Shown piece by piece: positions 23,397 through 35,577 of a stretch of 64,000 nucleotides of DNA. The DNA lies in the NCBI GenBank assembly GCA_002803225.1, contig NXFV01000242.1, forward strand, positions 62,001 to 126,000, written 5' to 3'. The first letter of the stretch is position 1, and each line of letters starts with the position of its first letter. The position numbers and the translations under genes were made by a program. The notes beneath the pieces were generated by a model. That model saw nothing but the letters and a program-made list of their open reading frames with translations. It had not been told where the DNA came from and ran no database searches. Source of the DNA: Gamarada debralockiae (taxonomy: Eukaryota; Ascomycota; Leotiomycetes; Helotiales; Hyphodiscaceae).

Positions 23397-24290
23397 TATT
23401 TCTTGTGGTATATCCCAGCTGCTGTATTGTTTCTCGCAATAGGGAAAGATACGTAAGCCTCGTCGAAGAAGTAAATATCGGATGGGGATTGAGTGGCTCG
23501 TGCCCGTTGTGTTTCCTCTTTGGGATTATCCCCTCCTGGTAATCGTAATTTGTGCGCCGACTATAAATTGTGCAGCGGATGCGCAGTCGGAGGGTGCAAT
23601 TGGGGGTTTGGATCGTCGTAGAGTATTTCCGGTCATGTACGAGGCCATGAATATAGGGATATCCAAGTGCATGAGCGGAAGGAGGACGAGGGAGGGTTCA
23701 ATTGCTTTGTTCAAAGTCGCTTCAATCCTAGGAGCTTTTCGTTTGCGCAACTTAGAGGGGGCCAATCATCATCGATCAACAACTGGAGGCTAAAATCCGC
23801 ATGCGGAGACGAGGAGAAAGGGGTACAGTCTATTACTGTACAACAATACATTCGACGTCACGATAAACATTCTGCGAGGAGCTGTTTCAAGTTTTGAAAT
23901 TCCGATGATCCTCAGATCAAAAGCTTGGCTTGTAGGGGAGAAAGGGGGTTGTGTCACGTGAATAGTGCTCGCAAAAGGGACCGAAAGGTTTGACGACGAG
24001 AGTTCTAGACCATTGTGAAATTTCAACCTGAAATTTTTCTTCAAATCTCTATGGGATCGGAGATTTTAAAAGTTGCATAGTTGGAGGACAAATAGTTTCC
24101 TCTTCTTGCATAAGGGCGCGTTGTGAGTCATTCGATGATTTGATTAAGCTCAATTTCTCCCGTCTTATTCGTGTAAGTCCTAGCCTTCTATTCCCTCAAA
24201 AGCTCTCCCAAGTCTCGAACATCTGGACCAAAGAAATCTTTTGAAGTACAAAACTTATAATTGAAAGGGCTTCGGCATCACAATTTCAAA
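23397..24290. promoter_or_regulatory. Divergent intergenic region
   Basis: About 0.9 kb between divergent start codons, containing both promoters. The sequence just before 24291 is pyrimidine rich with short leaders typical of fungal promoters. No gene or RNA is recognised. Confidence 0.4.
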
Positions 24291-25149
24291 ATGTCGAGCA
24301 CTCCCCGTCCAATTCAATCAGTGTCCAACACTGAACTGTACAATCGTTGGGCCAAGGTATGAGATACTGTTTCCTCGAATCATTAGGTCTTCACATATCT
24401 AACATACACAATAGGTCTACGACACAGATGGCAACATCCTACAAGCAGTGGACGACTACCTGCTCCCCAATCTCCTCACACAACTCTTCGCCAACCTCAA
24501 ATCCGCCTCCCCTCTGACCATAACCGAGCTCGGTGCAGGCACGGGACGCAACACAATCAAACTTCTCAATCCTTCCACCGCCTCAGTCCCAATCACCCGG
24601 ATCAATGCACTGGATCTGAGCCCAGGCATGCTGGATGTAGCTCGGCAACGCTGCACCAAGTACCTCGAAGCCAACGCCACGACAATCTCAGAAATCCCCG
24701 AAATCGAGTTCTATGAATTCGATGCTTTGAACCCTGCCAATTTTCCCTCTGTCAAGAGCCTTGAGGGAACTGCAGATATCGTATTATCGACACTGGTCCT
24801 AGAGCATCTACCTATCGATATTTTCTTCCGCAGTGTGAAATCATTACTGAAGCCGGGTGGCGGAGGCTATTTGGTGTTAACCAATATGCACGCCGAAATG
24901 GGACGGATTGGACAAGCGGGTTTCGTAGATGAAGAGACCGGGGAGAAGATTAGAGGCGATAGTTATAATTATGACGTTGAGGCGGTGTTGGCTGAGGGGA
25001 AGAAATTGGGGTTTGTGTTGGAGGGCAGTGTGGGTGAGAGGGGGGTGAGAGAGGATGATATTGGGGAGCGGAAGTTGTTAGGACCGAGAGGGAGGAAGTG
25101 GATTGGTGTGAAGGTTTGGTTTGGGATGGTCATGCGGCTTGAGGGTTGA
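24291..25149 (+). CDS. SAM-dependent methyltransferase (class I, Methyltransf_11/25-like)
   Basis: Two exons, 24291-24356 and 24415-25149, give 266 codons. The protein opens with a short N-terminal segment (NTELYNRWAKVYDTDGN), common in small fungal methyltransferases. Motif I, the SAM-binding loop, is ITELGAGTGRNTIKLL. The acidic loop is NALDLSPGMLDVA. Motif II/III is DIVLSTLVLEHL followed by LKPGGGGYLVLTNMH. The fold and motifs are clear but the substrate is not; relatives methylate small molecules or proteins. It has no secretion signal, so it is probably cytosolic. Convergent with gatA downstream. Confidence 0.88.
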
Positions 25150-25688
25150 GTGCGTATTGGGGATGCCATTGCGGCGTGAATGTGCGGCTTCCATGACTAT
25201 GGGTACTGAATGGGAGACGGCACAGCTCTAGATGTACATTCTATGAGTATATATACAGCTTTATACAGAAGTTTCAACAACTGAAGCATGAGCTTTTTGC
25301 ACGTCCGCCCATGCCAAGGACGTGACCGACGCAAATTCGGACTCATGGAAAGTTTATAGATGTGAGTTATTGCTGCGTGCACAGAGCATACAGACAGTCC
25401 AAGTCGGATGTTTCGCCAGGGTATCTTCCAAATAACCTTAAATGTAAGTTTTCGTCAGCGGTAAGACGCTGGGGTCTTAGTTCTGATGGGACCTAAGACC
25501 GACGGTGAAGGCCAGTGGTCCAATGCGTTCTTTCTCAAAATCATCCATCTTCGCCACGTCCTGAGACGTTGGAGAGCGTCGGTGACATGAGAGTTGAGCG
25601 CTCGGAGAGGGTGCAGCTCATGACGCTCCTTTTGAGGAACAAAGGACAGCGATCCACGTGGTGATTTCAATTGCTAAACGCCCGTCGC
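25150..25688. other. Intergenic, convergent 3' flanks
   Basis: Between the stops of the methyltransferase and GatA. No gene, RNA or repeat was recognised. Confidence 0.5.
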
Positions 25689-27544
25689 TCATCTCCTTCC
25701 GAACACCATACTGTCCCAGTCTCTAAATGCATCCTCGATAGATTGGCTGATTTCCTTCTCTGTGCGAGGTTCACGGAGCCTATCGCCCTTCTTAGACGGG
25801 TATTTGATTATTTTCAGGTTAGAAGGTAGTCTAGATACTACAGCCCGGGCAGAGTGCTTCCTTACAACATCCGCCTTGCGCTGTTGTAGTATCTCGACCA
25901 CTCTCGCTGTGTAGAGAAGCCGGAAGTCATCTGAATACTGCCCAATGATCTGTATACCTGCGAATCCTGGTCTTTCTGGAAGCTTGAACGGAAGGTTTAT
26001 GGCAGGAAGACCAGCTAAGCTTGAAGGGACCGTGAAGACATCATTCATATAGGAATCGACGGGCGACTGCTTTTTGACGATGTTGCGAGTAGGTGGAAGA
26101 GTGGGGGCAGTAGGGCAGACGATGAAGTCCACTTGGGGTGGCCCAAGTTTATTATCCATCTGCACAGATTCGTCCATGTCGCTAAGGTCGAACTGTTCCT
26201 CATCTTTGAGGGGGTTTGGAACAGAAAATACCCGGTCGAAATCCCGCTGCACTAGTCTTCGAACCTTTTGAGCTTTAATGAAGTAGTTGTCGATAGCTTT
26301 TGAACTCAGGCTGTATGAACCCAGAAGAATTCGTCTTTTAACTTCATCACCAAACCCCGCCCCACGTGTATTAGAGTACAGAACATCACCTGCCCCATCA
26401 CTAGAGTCGACGCGCGTTCCATATCTAACTCCATCGTATTTCGACAAATTGGATGCTGCCTCTGCTGCAGCAATGACATAGTATGCAGATAGGGCATGCT
26501 TTGTATTGGGTAGGGAAACTGGCACAAGAATGCAGCCTTGTTCCTGGAATAGGTTGAGAGCGTACTGCCATTCTTCTCTAACAACAGGGTCAAGTTCGGC
26601 GATATTGTATTCCACGGGTATGCCAATTCTTAGTTGACCAAAGGTATGTTGCAGATGAAATTCTACCTTATTGAAGGTCTCCGTGTATTTTCTGCCACAA
26701 GTAATGGCCACCCTCCTTCGACGTTCTTTCATCCGCTCCCACGATTTTCGTGTTAGGGAAGTAGGGTCATGAGGGTCATGAGACACCATCTCAAACGAGA
26801 GAGCGGACCATAATGATGTAGTCGAAGATCCCAGAATACCCACAGTATCGAGGGAATTTGCGTATGGGACTACACCCCATCGAGAAATGAGGCCATAAGA
26901 AGGTTTGAAGCCCACAATGCCAGTGTATGCCGCAGGAAGCCTAACAGAGCCACCAGTATCCGTCCCCAAGGCAGTGTTGACTTGTCCCGTTGCAACAGCA
27001 ATTGCACTGCCTCCCGAGCTACCTCCAACTGAATGTTTCCGCAACGGCGCGGCGCCAAGCACGGGACCAAAGAATGAATGTGTAGAATGAGAGCCCATGC
27101 CAAACTCGTCCAGGTTTGTTTTACCCAAGATAATCCTCTTCTTCTTTTGGCTCTTGCGTAAAGATGCCACAGCAGTGGCTTCGAAAGGGCTCTGATATTT
27201 TTGGAGAATGCTGGAGCCACATGTCGTCGGATATTGCTCGGTTGCTATATTGTCCTTGACAGCGACAAGTCTGTTGAGAAGACGAGGATGTTTTATGCAG
27301 GCTAGGAAGAAGAAAACAGTCAGATTCTTTGAACCATTTCTTCTTAGGAAATAGACTACGGACCTGCTTCATAATTTTCGACTTCGGGGTGGGAAATGAA
27401 CGCATTGAACTTCTTCAAGGAGGTGGTATTGCAGGATGCATCTTCGAGGTCGGGGGATGGGGTGAAGGCTTTATTCTTCTTCGAGAGGGTGGTGCGGATG
27501 AGAGGTCTTAAAGCTACTGCCGGTCCAGCAGTTGCACGCGACAT
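25689..27544 (-). CDS. HER2: Glutamyl-tRNA(Gln) amidotransferase subunit A, mitochondrial (GatA/Her2)
   Basis: Exons 27544-27364 and 27301-25689 join in phase to 597 codons. This is an amidase-signature enzyme whose Ser-cisSer-Lys triad is visible: Lys76 in LVAVKDNIAT, the serines in VGGSSGGSAIA (about 155-159), and Ser179 in TDTGGSVRLPA. The following GIVGFKPSYGLISRWGVVPY is characteristic of GatA. The start (MSRATAGPAVALRPLIRT) is basic and suits mitochondrial import. With GatB and GatF it converts Glu-tRNA(Gln) to Gln-tRNA(Gln) in mitochondria. At 597 residues it is longer than bacterial GatA (about 485), owing to insertions such as the one near residue 320. Divergent from the phosphoesterase gene. 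Confidence 0.94.
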
Positions 27545-27864
27545 TGATTACGTGTCAGTAACAAGGCCGTCCTAGTGAGGTTGACCTCGCCGTCGCGTGT
27601 GCTGTCCGAGGTTTCTCGAGGAGTTCGACAGTGAGGTAGTCCCCCATGTCTAAAGTCCACAAAAATTAGTGGTTGATCTCTGTCGGCGTTTCTTATTGCC
27701 GACCCTGAACTAACGTCGCTCTAGTAGTCAGCTCCGTCAACCACCAGCCACTATCTAGTACCTCATCACATGGAACATCTACGAACATAAAAGTCTCACA
27801 TCTGATATTGCTTTCGTTTGAGCAATTTGTCCTTTCAATTATCAACAATCATTCTCCGAAAAAC
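27545..27864. promoter_or_regulatory. Short divergent promoter region
   Basis: Only 320 bases separate the start codons of gatA and the phosphoesterase gene, so the two probably share a bidirectional promoter. No specific site can be named. Confidence 0.45.
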
Positions 27865-29750
27865 ATGGCGAAACGAATGCTGATTTGGGCCGGGCTGCTG
27901 GTTTCACAGGCTCTAGCTGAGCAACCAGAAGCTGCAAAGCCTGTGGCAGCGCCGATGAGACCTCTGCCATGGGGACAATTGAATTTCATGCAAACTACAG
28001 ACACTCATGGATGGCATGCGGGGCATTTACAAGAGTGAGCTCTTTCTTCTAAAGGCTTGAACACAGGCTAACGTCACATAGGCCACAGTACTCCGCAGAC
28101 TGGGGAGACTACATCTCTTTTGCTGAACGAATGCGCAAGAAAGCGGACGATGATGGAGTAGACCTTCTACTTATCGATACCGGCGACCGAATAGAAGGGA
28201 ATGGACTATATGATGCGTCGAATCCAAAGGGGAAATATACCTACGATATCTTCAAGGAGCAGGATATCGATGTCATCTGCACAGGCAACCACGAACTGTA
28301 CCAGATCGATGCAGCAGCCCGAGAATACACCCAGACAGTACCCAATTTCAATGGAAAATATCTAGCTTCGAATCTCGACTATATAGATCCAAAGACGGGA
28401 GACCAGGTCCCCATGGCCCAACGATACCGAAAGTTCACAACCAAAAACCAGGGTATTCGGGTGCTGGCATTTGGATTCCTTTTCGATTTCACAGGCAATG
28501 CAAATAATACAAGGGTCCAGCCTGTCGAGCAAACAATCCAGGAGAAGTGGTTCCAGGAAGCTATCCGTGAGGATGTCGATCTGTTTCTGGTGATTGGACA
28601 TGTCACTCTTCCCGGACCCGAATACAAGGCTCTATTCAGAGCGATCAGAAGCCAGAACTGGGACACACCGATTCAATTCTTCGGTGGTCACAGCCATATC
28701 CGGGACTTCGCAAAATATGACAGCAAAGCGTATGGATTGCAAGCAGGCCGATACATGGAGACTATCGGATGGATGTCAATTGATGGGATCCAAGGAAAAG
28801 GAAACAAGAAGGACCCCAAGGAGCTCAAGGGTCGAGCCAGCATGTCATTTCAACGTCTCTACATCGATAACAATCTCTTCGGATACTACTACCATACTGG
28901 ATTGAACGAGACGACCTTTCCCACCGAGCACGGCAAGAACGTCTCAGCCATGATCCATTCATCGCGCAAAGCCTTGAATCTCGATCATAACTACGGCTGC
29001 GCGCCCAAAGATCTCTGGCTCAACCGAGTTCCGTATCCCAGCAACGACAGTCTGCTGACCTGGCTCGAGACCGAAGTCGTCCCCGCCATCGCCGTCAACC
29101 CCGAACGCAAAGATGTGCCTACGCTGGCGATCACAAACACAGGCGCTATGCGCTTCGACATCTTCAAGGGTGCTTTCACAAGAGACACTACGTACATTGT
29201 CTCGCCATTTGTCAGCAAGTTCTTGTTCATCAAAGACGTACCGTACAAGTCAGCCAAAACACTTCTCAAACTCCTCAACAGCGGTAGTCCAGTCTTCGAG
29301 ACTGCAGACCTCAAGCCCTCACAGCTTGCACCTCCCGAGCAAATGTCCATCCAATCCGACATCATCGCTCCTGCCCTACCCTCCAATCCCAATATCTACG
29401 TCCCAGGCTCACTCCAACACCCCCTCGTTTTAGACCAAAAAGATCCCGACCTCGTTCCAGGCTACACAACCAAAGACGCAGCAGGTACCGACGGCGACGA
29501 CACGTTGCACGCCCCCATTTCATTCTACAACGTGCCCAACTGCATCCAATCCCCCATCTCGATGCCCAAGGATGAAGATCCAGAGGTCGTCGACTTAGTG
29601 TTTATTGATTTTATTCAGCCTTGGGTGCTGACTGCCTTGCAGTTCACTGGGGAGAAATACAATAAGAGTGATGTGGCCGTGTATCGCGAGGAGACGTTGA
29701 CGGATTTGATGGTGGAGTGGATTAAAGAGAACTGGAAGCATGATTGTTAG
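27865..29750 (+). CDS. Secreted calcineurin-like metallophosphoesterase (5'-nucleotidase type)
   Basis: Exons 27865-28034 and 28082-29750 join in phase to 612 codons. Residues 1-18 ([18 protein letters not shown]) are a signal peptide. Metal ligands of the dimetal phosphoesterase fold are visible: Asp46 and His48 in TTDTHGW, the DTGDR motif at about 89-93, GNHE at about 125-128, a His in IGHVTLPG, and GGHSHIRD. The second half ([18 protein letters not shown]) matches the C-terminal substrate domain of 5'-nucleotidases. It likely hydrolyses nucleotides or other phosphoesters at the surface or in the vacuole. There are N-glycosylation sequons such as NNT and NES/NET. Length fits fungal Ser/Thr-phosphatase-like secreted members. 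Confidence 0.9.
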
Positions 29751-30126
29751 ATTGTTTGTTTGCTTTAGAATGTATTTGTGCTATTGGTGTCATGGAAGGT
29801 TGAATTTGGCGTTGGGAAATGGATGGAAGGGATGGGATACCAGAAAGCACACCTTACAACTCATCGTATATAGGACTCCGATACGGTAATGGAATTTTTG
29901 TACAATAGAATTATCACTTTTGGTGAGTGTTCATAATCATGTTCATTCGAAATGTTTAGGCGTATAACGATGGAGATCACAGGATAACTCAGCAATGAAA
30001 CGCTCAATGCTCAATGAATGAATGAATGAATGGATTTCATGCTCATGCCCAACCCAACGCCAACCATCAACCCAGCCTTTGCAATGCTACCAAACGATAC
30101 CAACTAAACGAAGAAAGAAAACGCCA
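29751..30126. repeat. Convergent 3' flanks with an (AATG)5 microsatellite
   Basis: A short tandem AATG repeat (five units, about 30013-30032) lies between the stops of the phosphoesterase and NC2-beta genes. Nothing else is recognised. Confidence 0.7.
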
Positions 30127-31680
30127 TTATCCATGTCTCTGCGCCGCATCCCTAAATGCTTCTTCCTGCATTGCAAGAAGTTGCTCCGTTGATAGACCGC
30201 TTTGCTCGAGCTTATTCGCCTTCTTCTCCCGTCCCTATCACAGATATTGGTCAGCACACAGTCAAAGCCCCACAAATCACAACACGTCCAAGTCTATGAA
30301 GAGTTTGGATTCGGGACGTACCTTCAACTGCTCCTTATGCTCACTAGCAACCTCCATGATATCATTCACATACTCCCCAAAACCCAACTGCTCCAACGCC
30401 TTGGTGATATGCTCGCACGCAATCGTCTTCTTGCTCTCCTTCTCACTGATTTCGTTGGCTTCTGATGAAATGAGAGTTATGAACTCCACGCAACATTCGA
30501 TCAGGAGGTCTCGGGCATCTTTGCCGAATGCTAGTCCTGAGCTGGGCGGGAGGATCTCGGTGACGATTTTTTGGACCGTAGCTAGATGATGATGTTAGCT
30601 TGCGATTCGTTCATAGTTCTTGAATGATTGATGAAAGAGAGCGACTGGAAAGCCCGGATAGGATGGGCTGTCTGCTTGTGAATTGTTCATGTTTGTTGAA
30701 CGATTGACGAATAAGATGCCTGGATACTATCCATAGGAACATGACGATCGAGAATCCGCTTGTGATTCGTTCATATTTGTTGAATGATTGGAAGTCTGGA
30801 TACTGCCATAGAAACACGACGGTGATGCATCCAAGGTACCTGGGTCCGAGGGGTACGAGTCTGATGTCTTTGGAGCAGAAGGTATCTGAATCGTTCAGAC
30901 GATGTAAACAATTCAGAGATCCAGGAAGGGATTGCTGAACGACAGAACTAGGGTTCTTGGGTGCCTTTATCTGAGTGCAAGATAAAACGATGTGTAGGCC
31001 ATGCGATGGCTAAGGAAGGTGGTTTCTGATATAGTTTGTGTTGATTTTGAGACTCCAAGACCAGGTCAACGATTCGAAATTCTAATGCGCGACAGAGAAA
31101 GCAAAGGGTCTTGCTAGAATATGCGGGCTTTTTCCGTCTTGAGATCGGGAACTTCTTGCTCTTTGAATCGCTCATCTCGTATGGTTGATCAGGATGCAGA
31201 GTATATACACCCTGAACCAGACCCGGTACCACATGAATACCCTTTCATGCGTGCCGGGATTGCAGATTCCGTACCCCGAGAGTCCTGGACGATTGTTGAA
31301 AGCAGTTGAATAACTGAAGCTCCCGATCGTGGGCAAACCCAGCCAGTCGCACCGCAAGCGGCATCAAAGCTCTTCCGTGACGATGATGCCGATCATTCAA
31401 CGTATTTAAACAATTCAGAATGGAGAAATAAAAGAGAGCAATTACCTTTGGGAAGAGACAAATCGTCATTTGCTACGAGGCCCAAGTCAGCTATTTCCTA
31501 TTTAGGGCTCGCTTTTGTAGAAAGCATTGGGAAAGGAATACTTGTTCGGTGCAAACATATTGTGCTGAGCTTATCCGGACTCCCAGGACAAATCCCCAAT
31601 AATGCGTACAAGAACTAAGTTTCCCAAAACGGACGTCATGTCTCGAGGTAGGACTCACAGCTAAATTCCCTGTCCGACAT
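30127..31680 (-). CDS. NCB2: Negative cofactor 2 beta (NC2-beta / Dr1, Ncb2), with an unusually long intron
   Basis: Four exons, 31680-31659, 31472-31446, 30581-30322 and 30234-30127, sum to 138 codons plus stop. The start is MSDREFSSNDDLSLPKATVQ. The histone-fold core reads KIVTEILPPSSGLAFGKDAR and continues CCVEFITLISSEANEISEKE. The tail is an Lys/Glu/Gln helix ending EEAFRDAAQRHG. Ncb2 pairs with NC2-alpha (Bur6) and binds TBP on DNA to repress or redistribute RNA polymerase II initiation. The first two exons are tiny (22 and 27 nt), and the second intron is about 864 nt, more than ten times the typical size here. That intron contains degenerate tandem repeats (listed separately). Length is normal for the family. 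Confidence 0.93.
30598..30822. repeat. Three degenerate about 80-bp tandem repeats inside the NC2-beta intron
   Basis: Three copies of a unit beginning GCTTGYGATTCGTTCAT lie at 30598-30635, 30674-30712 and 30758-30794, spaced 76 and 84 bases. Copies two and three share a second block, TGGATACTATCCATAGGAAC and TGGATACTGCCATAGAAACA. Related short words (GAACGATTG, AACAATTCAG) recur further up to about 31420. These explain much of the intron's length. Their origin, local duplication or a decayed element, is unclear. Confidence 0.7.
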
Positions 31681-33869
31681 GATGCTTGAATTTTATGAAG
31701 ATTTTGAATGGGATTTGGTGAGCTTACAAGAATATTAGCATCTGTTCTCTACAATTTAAAGGTGATTTGATACTTACGCAGTGTTTTCTGATGCAATTTC
31801 AAATTCGTTGTCTGCCTTGCGTCGCGCTTGCCGTGTTTTTTGAGGCGGGACAAGGCCAGTATTTATGCGAGGCTGGCAATAAGCGTTGTGAATGACGCTA
31901 GGCCATAATGGCTATAGCGCGTGGTCTAGCGAGGCACATGATATAGGCATTAACCTCTCGCTGAAATCTACTTTCAACCTTTCGATCGAGACGAGAAAAC
32001 AAAATTTCTAGTTGTCTCACTTCTAGGATCGATATTTACTGTCACAATAGAACTCAGCGGCTACCATTACGCAATGTCTGTAACAGCAGGATCCTTGGAT
32101 ACCGTTCGCCTAACATACATGGTAGACGAGATACAACAGGGAGGTCGCTTGAGAGACGGAAGAGGACCGGCCTCATCAGGATCAGGCGGTATTATCAGCG
32201 GTATGCGGTGATCGTATGTACATCGTAGGCTCTACAATCAACACAGTACGGCTTAAGCCACGCCAAAACTGCGGCTCTCAAACCCGAGAAAACATTACCA
32301 AATCCGTGGGCTAAGGGGTCACTTGATCTGCGAGACGAAAAGCGGCCGGGGCGCTTATTTCTATACTGGGGCTACATGCGTGTTCCCGACAGAGAATGTT
32401 ACCGCCCTAATTTATGTACATACTTAATGCTACATGTGAGACGATCCTTCTCGCGGTAGAGACACGTGTGCTGCTTATATACACTTGATAGAGAATCCTA
32501 GCCCCAAAATTCAAGTAGTGATGCAACGAAAACTAGTTTCGCTCCTGGCCAGATGATAATGTAATATGCTTTCTGGGGAAAGCCCTTCCAACTTGATTGC
32601 GTTTCCTTAGTGACTGATTTGTTCGAAGGACTGAATGTGAAGCTGTTGCAAACAGCTAAAGATCGTATTCATTGGCATACAAGATCCTAGTAGCTGAGAA
32701 GTGTTTAACGAAGAGAAATTTAGGCAGAGCTTACCACGAACTCCTGGGTCCTTGACCCTCACTTAACTTGAGCAATTGAAGTCCCGGTTGTCAGGATATC
32801 ATCCGCACTCCTCATTGGTTGAGTCAGGTTGAGCGATTGATGTCTTATATCCCAATTAAAACGTTATGGTAGATTCCCACTTCCAGTTCCGTCATTCTGC
32901 CAAGCAGTACTGCATTACGTGCCATATAATTATTCATCGGATCATTGATTTAAGAGGACATATGAGAGCCGGCTCCACGGCTGTTAGCTGATGGGAGAAT
33001 TGTTCAATAAAATTTCAACGATTGAATGTCTCCACGAGGAGTACTGTCAAGGGCTGTTTCTGGACTGCTCCTAACCTTCTCTGTTTCAATCAACTACTGC
33101 ATTACCCAATCGAAAGCCGTTCCGTTGACTCAATTCACTCCTCAATTAACCTATCGATCCCATATCCCTCCTGCTTTTGAAGCCTCAACAACCTATGTAC
33201 CAACTCCTTTAATACCTCAGTTCCAAACTTCCTCAGCCGTTCCGTATATGCCAGAGCCTAATTATCTGGCTTGTACACTTGCGAATGGAAGTCGAACTTC
33301 TCTTTGACTGGTAGTTTAAGAACGTGTCTCGCCCACTTCTGCTTCTCTGGGTACCCCATCGCATACCGGGCTTGTCCGGGCATAACTTTGATAAACAGCT
33401 TAGCTGAGCGAATATTGGAAATATGGGTAGTGATGGTTTGCAGCGAATGATGAATTGTTCGTGCTTCATGTCCGTGTAAGTTCGGAAACGATACTCGTCT
33501 TGCCTGGTGTGAAAGATACGTGGCTCAGTGAGATGTGCAGTAGCGAGCATGATATTGTGTGTGACAGAGGACATTGACGAAGTTCCTTCGAGGTTGTTAG
33601 CCACCGCTCAATGCATTTCAACGGTTCTAGCTTTGATCGCTGTGTTTGATCGAACAATTGATGATTTGCGAAATTTTGAATTACTGATTTGCTGAAATGA
33701 ACCGAAGGACTCGTATGTCATAATCTACTGATCGCAAAGAAAATATGTCGACTTACGTATGGTCCTGCAGCTTCCTCCCTCTTAAGGTGGTACTCCTTGA
33801 AATGTACGTGCAACACAATGTTGTCCCAGAATAACTCAAGAATTCCTCAAGAATACCAATCTTTCTCTC
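31681..33869. other. Gene-poor stretch
   Basis: About 2.2 kb without a recognisable gene. The bases just above 31680 are the NC2-beta promoter. An open frame at 33026-33307 (MSPRGVLSRAVSGLLLTFSV) could be read as a short secreted peptide but has no other support. The minus-strand frames near 33.2-33.6 kb look random. Confidence 0.45.
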
Positions 33870-34388
33870 CTACTCCTTCATAGCATCATCCACCTCGGAA
33901 TAGATGAGTGCACCATAATTGACTACGCAAGCTTTTCCTTCAAACTTCTCTAACGCGTGCACAAATTGGTCGATATTCACATATTCGACGGATTTGAAAT
34001 AATCGGTGGGGGGAGGTATATCTTCGGGCGGCAGCGACTTTTTAAGCCACCATGGTAACTGATCGAATATGGAATGTCATTCAATTCGTGATGTTTTGGG
34101 TCGGGCGTCCAGGAGAGGAACCCGCTCACCGTCTTTGAACAATCCACCTTTAATATTTCAATAAACAGTGTAACATACCTCAATCGAAACCAGCGGAGTA
34201 GTCAAAGTGTGCAAGCAACAGCGTTCGAGGATCGGGCGTTTGCAAGGTGGGCCAAAGCAAAGACTAGGAATCGAATATCTAGCATCAACTCTGCTGCTAC
34301 CTCCAACGAGAGGACTGAAGTCGAAGTTGGCAGGTGGGGCACCACTCGGATCCAATTCGTCTGGTGGAAGCGCTGCAGAAAGCGACAT
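33870..34388 (-). CDS. Hypothetical protein, 132 aa, unknown family
   Basis: Two exons, 34388-34179 and 34058-33870, fit a GT-AG intron (GTATGT donor, pyrimidine-poor acceptor GATCAG) and join in phase. Exon 1 begins MSLSAALPPDELDPSGAPPA and includes FDFSPLVGGSSRVDARYSI. Exon 2 reads LPWWLKKSLPPEDIPPPTDY and ends GALIYSEVDDAMKE. Both halves have protein-like composition on the same strand, which supports a real gene. I do not recognise the family. It may be a fragment of a larger gene, since it sits in a gene-poor stretch just before the tRNA-like array. Confidence 0.45.
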
Positions 34389-34978
34389 GTTGAGCAACAA
34401 GTTGACGCTTTTTACAGGTGATCGTTGGGGAAGTGAAATTTTTTGTTCACTGGCAATGAACTACTCTGCTCGTTGACCTCGAATTTTGGGTGAAGAAAAC
34501 ATAAACATCCGTCATCGAAATCGGCCCTTTTCGGCCGCTTATTCTAACCCCCCGGCGAGCTATTCAACCTTCCTCAGCGGACTTGTATGGGAGAAAGATC
34601 TATCATAAGTATTGAGTGATGTTTCTTTTTGATTTTTAGGCTTTTGAGAATGGTTTCGGTTCCGCCTCGGCGAAGGTGCCGTTGGTGGCATTAATTGCAG
34701 CTCGTTGGTGATTCTGATGAGGAATTTATCGCAGTGTCACCACACAGCGAAGGCAGCTAGATCTGAGATTTTCAAGATTTATGAACGTGATTAAATTTCA
34801 GTCTGCACCTCTCAGTAACGTTCAATACTTCAATGTGTGTTATGTGAAACCATCTTGCAACTTGACTTCGTGACTTGGAATTTGCCACCTCATTTTCGCG
34901 ATCTCGCTTAACGGCGCCCATCGCAACATCATCTACATAATCAAAGGTAGGGGATTTCCGTTCAACAAATAAAGCTAA
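34389..34978. other. Intergenic
   Basis: Upstream flank of the hypothetical gene and of the tRNA-like array. No gene or clear repeat is seen. Confidence 0.45.
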
Positions 34979-35125
34979 GGGAATGTAGTTTAATGGTAGA
35001 ATACACGCCCCAAAAGGTAGAGCCTTCTTCAATATCGACGCTTCTCGTTCAAAGGAGTCGCAGAGATAGAAGAGTGGACTCCTACTTCGGTCGTGTAAGA
35101 AGCTGGTTCAATTCCAGTCGCTCTC
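34979..35125 (+). ncRNA. tRNA-like unit 1 of a tandem array (long insert)
   Basis: The unit opens GGGAATG, then TAGTTTAATGGTAGAAT, which fits tRNA positions 8-25 and the pol III A box (TAGTTTAATGG). It closes with a T-arm, GCTGGTTCAATTCCAGT (B box GGTTCAATTCC), and CGCTCTC, which pairs imperfectly with the 5' end. ACACG near 35003 pairs perfectly with CGTGT near 35093, like an anticodon stem split by about 80 nt. A true tRNA would have at most a short intron at that place. No T-run of four or more directly follows. It is either a tRNA gene with a long intron or a tRNA-derived element. Confidence 0.55.
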
Positions 35126-35290
35126 AAATCCCCAGGCCCCACTCCCCTCCCCTCTTTATATATATTTAGTTATTCCATTGCGCAGCCAGAGCGAGCGACG
35201 CTGGGAAGCGAGGCCCCTTCCTGATGGGAGAGGGCTTGGCAAATAACGGTATCTATATCAAAACAATAACGAATTTGACGTCATCTCATC

Positions 35291-35435
35291 GGGAATGTAG
35301 GTCAATGGTAGAACACACACATTAAAAGGTACAGACTACCAGCCCCAGGAGAACCAGAAGGGTTAGGGCTGGTGTGGAACCCTACGTTCCTCCTCCATAG
35401 TTGTGGAGAAAGCTGGTTCGATTCCAGCCGTCCCC
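35291..35435 (+). ncRNA. tRNA-like unit 2 of a tandem array (long insert)
   Basis: Same design as unit 1: GGGAATG, TAGGTCAATGGTAGAAC, an insert of about 90 nt, a perfect T-arm (GCTGGTTCGATTCCAGC) and CGTCCCC. The insert contains a perfect seven-pair hairpin, CCAGCCC with GGGCTGG. The candidate anticodon loop is ATTAAAA (anticodon TAA if taken literally). A T5 run at about 35446-35450 could terminate pol III transcription. Confidence 0.55.
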
Positions 35436-35577
35436 CAAGCACTCATTTTTCGCCTCTTCAGTAGACCACTTTTTGGTCCTTTTCCTTCGATTGCTCAGCC
35501 AAAGCGAAGCGAAGTGAGGTTCCTTCCTGAATTTGCCAGATAGTAGTCAGCACACGAATTGAATCAAACACAACTTC

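Noticed and set aside
22855..23456. Plus-strand open frames opposite the gene at 22740-23396
   Set aside because: They arise from the Pro/Ser-rich codons of the minus-strand gene and have no independent support.
24448..25149. Secondary-metabolite gene cluster around the methyltransferase
   Set aside because: Neighbours are housekeeping genes (GatA, phosphoesterase) with no synthase, P450 or transporter.
33026..33307. Possible small secreted peptide MSPRGVLSRAVSGLLLTFSV
   Set aside because: No cysteine pattern, no homologous feature, in a gene-poor stretch; likely chance.
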